DNA of 7,077 bases from Rhodospirillaceae bacterium (GTDB lineage Bacteria; Pseudomonadota; Alphaproteobacteria; Rhodospirillales; 2-02-FULL-58-16): contig JAUXMA010000076.1 in assembly GCA_030623425.1 (NCBI GenBank), positions 1 to 7,077 of the forward strand, in the 5' to 3' direction. The position numbers were made by a program, and so were the translations under genes. The notes under the pieces are model-generated. The model had not been told where the DNA came from and did not search any database. It was given only the letters and a program-made list of their open reading frames with translations. The stretch's first letter is position 1. The number at the start of each line of letters is the position of its first letter. Shown here piece by piece: positions 5,341 through 7,077 of this stretch.

Positions 5341-6408
5341 TTAATTCGAATCCATTTTCAAGGTATCGTCGATCCTTGGTATCAGGCTCTCGAAAGCGCC
5401 GGCGGCTTCGGGCCAGCCCCAGCGGCGTTGTTTCGCCAAAGCCGATTGATGTTGGGTAAGCCACAAGCCATCGTCTTTAAGCAGCCGCGCCGCGGCGCTG
5501 GCGAAGGCGCCATCACCCTTGACGATGAAACCGGTCTCGCCGTCGATGACCCGTTCCGTGACGGAGCCAAAATTCTGTACCACTGTCGGAACCCCCATGG
5601 CTTGCGCTTCAGCCACGGACAGACAAAAAGTCTCGTTGAGGTCGCCACGGTAAAGCATCACTCGGGCGCCGCGCAATTCCCTGGCGAGTTCCGCCTTGGG
5701 CACCGGCTCGCGCAGGACCACGCCTTCGGGGGCCAAGCTCCTGGCCCGCTCCAGAACCGCCTCCATGGCTTTGGATTTTTCGTCGCCAACCGCGCCGTAG
5801 GTGGCGGCGCCGGAGAAGACATGCAATTCGGCCGCCGGGACTTGCGGCCTGATTTGTTCGACCCAGAGATCCAAGAGCCAGTCGAGCGAACGCAGGGGAT
5901 TGGAGGTGAAGACGGCGCACGGCGCGGGAGGGGCTTGCGCCGTCTCGGCGGTTAGGAATATGTCGGCGATGCCATAGGGTATGACTTTGCGGCCGCCTTC
6001 CGGGACCCAGGCGGAGCAGGTAGTGGCGTGATACTCGCCGATGAAAACGATGACTGGACGGATGCGCCAAAGCTTCGACAAGTATCGCCATTTCAACAAA
6101 TAGCGGGCCGGGTTGTGAATCCAGAAAACACAGCGCCCGGCTTTCGGCATCAGCGGCAACAATGCATCGCCGCGGTTGGCTATGTAAAGATCGGTCTCGG
6201 CGGGCAGGCCGTTTTCGATGGGGCTCCAAAAGACGCCGTTGTGATGTAAAGGGGCGGGGCATTTGTTGCAAACGCGGACTTCGTGTCCGCGCCGGGCCAG
6301 TTCCTCCATGAGTAGAATAACCGAAGTTTCGACGCCGCCCAAGGGCTTGCTTTCAAGGGTCTGGCCGTCGAAATGGATGCTATCGTCGGCAAGGACGATG
6401 CGCGCCAT
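5341..6408 (-). CDS. GT4-family glycosyltransferase (first of pair)
   Basis: A 355-residue GT-B glycosyltransferase. It begins MARIVLADDSIHFDG, with KPLGGVETSVILLMEELARRGH (21-42) forming the N-terminal G-G-x-E loop and following helix. WIHNPARYL is at 97-104 and VIPYGI at 142-147 (hinge). In the C-terminal half the usual G-R-L-x-x-x-K-G segment is replaced by TSNPLRSLDWLL (168-179). The E-x7-E motif is at E259 and E267 in NETFCLSVAEAQAMGVP, followed by GETGF (290-294). It probably acts in the same glycan pathway as the next two genes. ATG at 6408 is chosen because the glycosyltransferase fold starts exactly there and AGGA lies six bases upstream. The reading frame does not stop above this ATG. 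It continues in frame to ATG 7062 (573 codons in all) through a beta-propeller fragment, so an automatic caller would probably report one fused protein. I prefer two separate units because base composition changes near the junction. Confidence 0.85.
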   Translation of the reverse strand: MARIVLADDSIHFDGQTLESKPLGGVETSVILLMEELARRGHEVRVCNKCPAPLHHNGVFWSPIENGLPAETDLYIANRGDALLPLMPKAGRCVFWIHNPARYLLKWRYLSKLWRIRPVIVFIGEYHATTCSAWVPEGGRKVIPYGIADIFLTAETAQAPPAPCAVFTSNPLRSLDWLLDLWVEQIRPQVPAAELHVFSGAATYGAVGDEKSKAMEAVLERARSLAPEGVVLREPVPKAELARELRGARVMLYRGDLNETFCLSVAEAQAMGVPTVVQNFGSVTERVIDGETGFIVKGDGAFASAAARLLKDDGLWLTQHQSALAKQRRWGWPEAAGAFESLIPRIDDTLKMDSN

Positions 6409-7062
6409 CAGCCATCCTACATTCTGGTCAAGAAAAAAGATTGAGCCGCGGCCGCTGAACCGAAGGAAGTCCCATTCGGGCCGGATTTCCAGCTCGACAA
6501 CCCGAGAATCCCAGGTCATTCCGCCGTCATTCGATTGAACTGAGAAGACTCTTCCCAGGAGCCGGTTGTCCCAGGATATCGAAATCTGATCCTCACCAAG
6601 AATCGCTAGATCTACATGTGCTTGCGAATCGGCTGTAGAGCGGAAGTATGGAGAGTCATACAACAGATCTGGGAAGGACCAATTGGTCCCATCGTCGGAA
6701 GAGTAGCGGTAGTAAACACCCGGGGGAAAAAGTTCACTCGATTCAGGGCGAACGTAGGCGACGTGAACCCGGCCAGTAGTGTCCACTTCAATATCCATTT
6801 CTAGAAAAGACTCGGTTAGCTGCAATGGCGACGACCAGGAATCCAGACTTTCAAACGCGCCCTCACCAACCCGGCTATAAAGCAGACTGCCATCGCGCTC
6901 TTTCCATAGGGCATGAATATTGCCGTCAACACCACCGGTTAGAGCAGGTATAGGTAGGTTTGAGCCACTCGGTTGTGGACCACTCGAAAAGGGCGTAAAA
7001 CTGAATGGCAAGTCGACGGGCGCCGGGGACATCCAGCTGCGCCCGTCACCGCTCACGACCAT
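6409..7062 (-). pseudogene. Asp-box beta-propeller (sialidase/BNR-like) fragment, in frame with the downstream glycosyltransferase
   Basis: About 218 codons look like an internal piece of a secreted BNR/Asp-box propeller protein. SNDGGMTW (residues 177-184) is a perfect Asp-box (S-x-D-x-G-x-T-W), SSDDGTNW (121-128) a near-perfect one, and SGDGRSW (4-10) a degenerate one. They are spaced 56 and 117 residues apart, consistent with one blade per roughly 57 residues. Sialidase catalytic arginines or a nucleophile Tyr/Glu pair cannot be placed, so enzyme activity should not be assumed. No signal peptide precedes it. The frame is open above ATG 7062 only to TAG at 7077-7075, yet those codons still read like propeller strand, so the true 5' end appears lost. 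There is no stop before the glycosyltransferase. G+C is about 53% (317 of 597 bases, 6481-7077) against about 65% next door. It is a truncated, transferred or chimeric fragment; an intact fused protein is less likely. Confidence 0.6.
6415..6418 (-). promoter_or_regulatory. Ribosome binding site for the first glycosyltransferase
   Basis: AGGA on the minus strand (6418-6415) stands six bases before the ATG at 6408, an ordinary Shine-Dalgarno spacing. It lies inside the open frame of the propeller fragment, and supports independent initiation of the glycosyltransferase rather than a true fusion protein. Confidence 0.6.
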
Positions 7063-7077
7063 GTATCCTTCGAACTA

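Noticed and set aside
6448..6455. NotI site (GCGGCCGC) near the propeller-glycosyltransferase junction, considered as a vector or cloning scar
   Set aside because: The bases on both sides encode continuous protein-like sequence with no vector text, and GC-rich 8-mers arise by chance.
1..7077. tRNA or rRNA genes, CRISPR arrays, insertion sequences, toxin-antitoxin or phage genes
   Set aside because: I looked on both strands and saw no cloverleaf with conserved loops, no regularly spaced repeats and no transposase, integrase or toxin motifs.

Overview
The window reads as DNA from an alphaproteobacterium of the Rhodospirillales type. The support is FlbT (a flagellin regulator confined to that class), a dihydroorotase-family protein of an alphaproteobacterial subgroup, and about 65% G+C with matching codon use in the central 6 kb. 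The unexpected signal is at the extreme left edge. There, the first 95 bases read on the minus strand encode a stretch that closely matches the Gly-Leu repeat entry of magnetosome protein Mms6. This suggests a magnetotactic organism and places the left edge in or beside a magnetosome gene.

Layout, left to right. (1) 1-95, minus: 5' part of an LG-repeat magnetosome-type ORF that leaves the window. (2) 104-137: hairpin able to act as a minus-strand terminator. (3) 234-1565, minus: dihydroorotase-family amidohydrolase. (4) 1566-1754: divergent intergenic region with a small inverted repeat and a CtrA-like/promoter-like site. (5) 1755-1976 and 2016-2486, plus: a short conserved protein and flbT, probably one transcript. 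(6) 2487-2527: convergent gap with a short GC hairpin. (7) 2528-6408, minus: a compact operon transcribed right to left, with a GT4 glycosyltransferase, a second GT4 glycosyltransferase (no gap) and an asparagine synthase (one-base overlap). (8) 6409-7077, minus: about 53% G+C, an Asp-box beta-propeller (sialidase-like) fragment that reads in frame into the first glycosyltransferase.

The glycosyltransferase pair plus AsnB is typical of a surface-glycan locus, where AsnB-type amidotransferases often accompany sugar-transfer genes. Its position next to flbT allows a role in flagellin or envelope glycosylation, but nothing in the sequence proves this.

Both ends are compositionally unlike the middle (52-53% against about 65% G+C by hand counts). 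Both ends also carry truncated or chimeric-looking reading frames. Either accessory DNA flanks a core block, or the contig ends are unreliable. This matters for both headline observations, the Mms6-like motif and the propeller-glycosyltransferase fusion.
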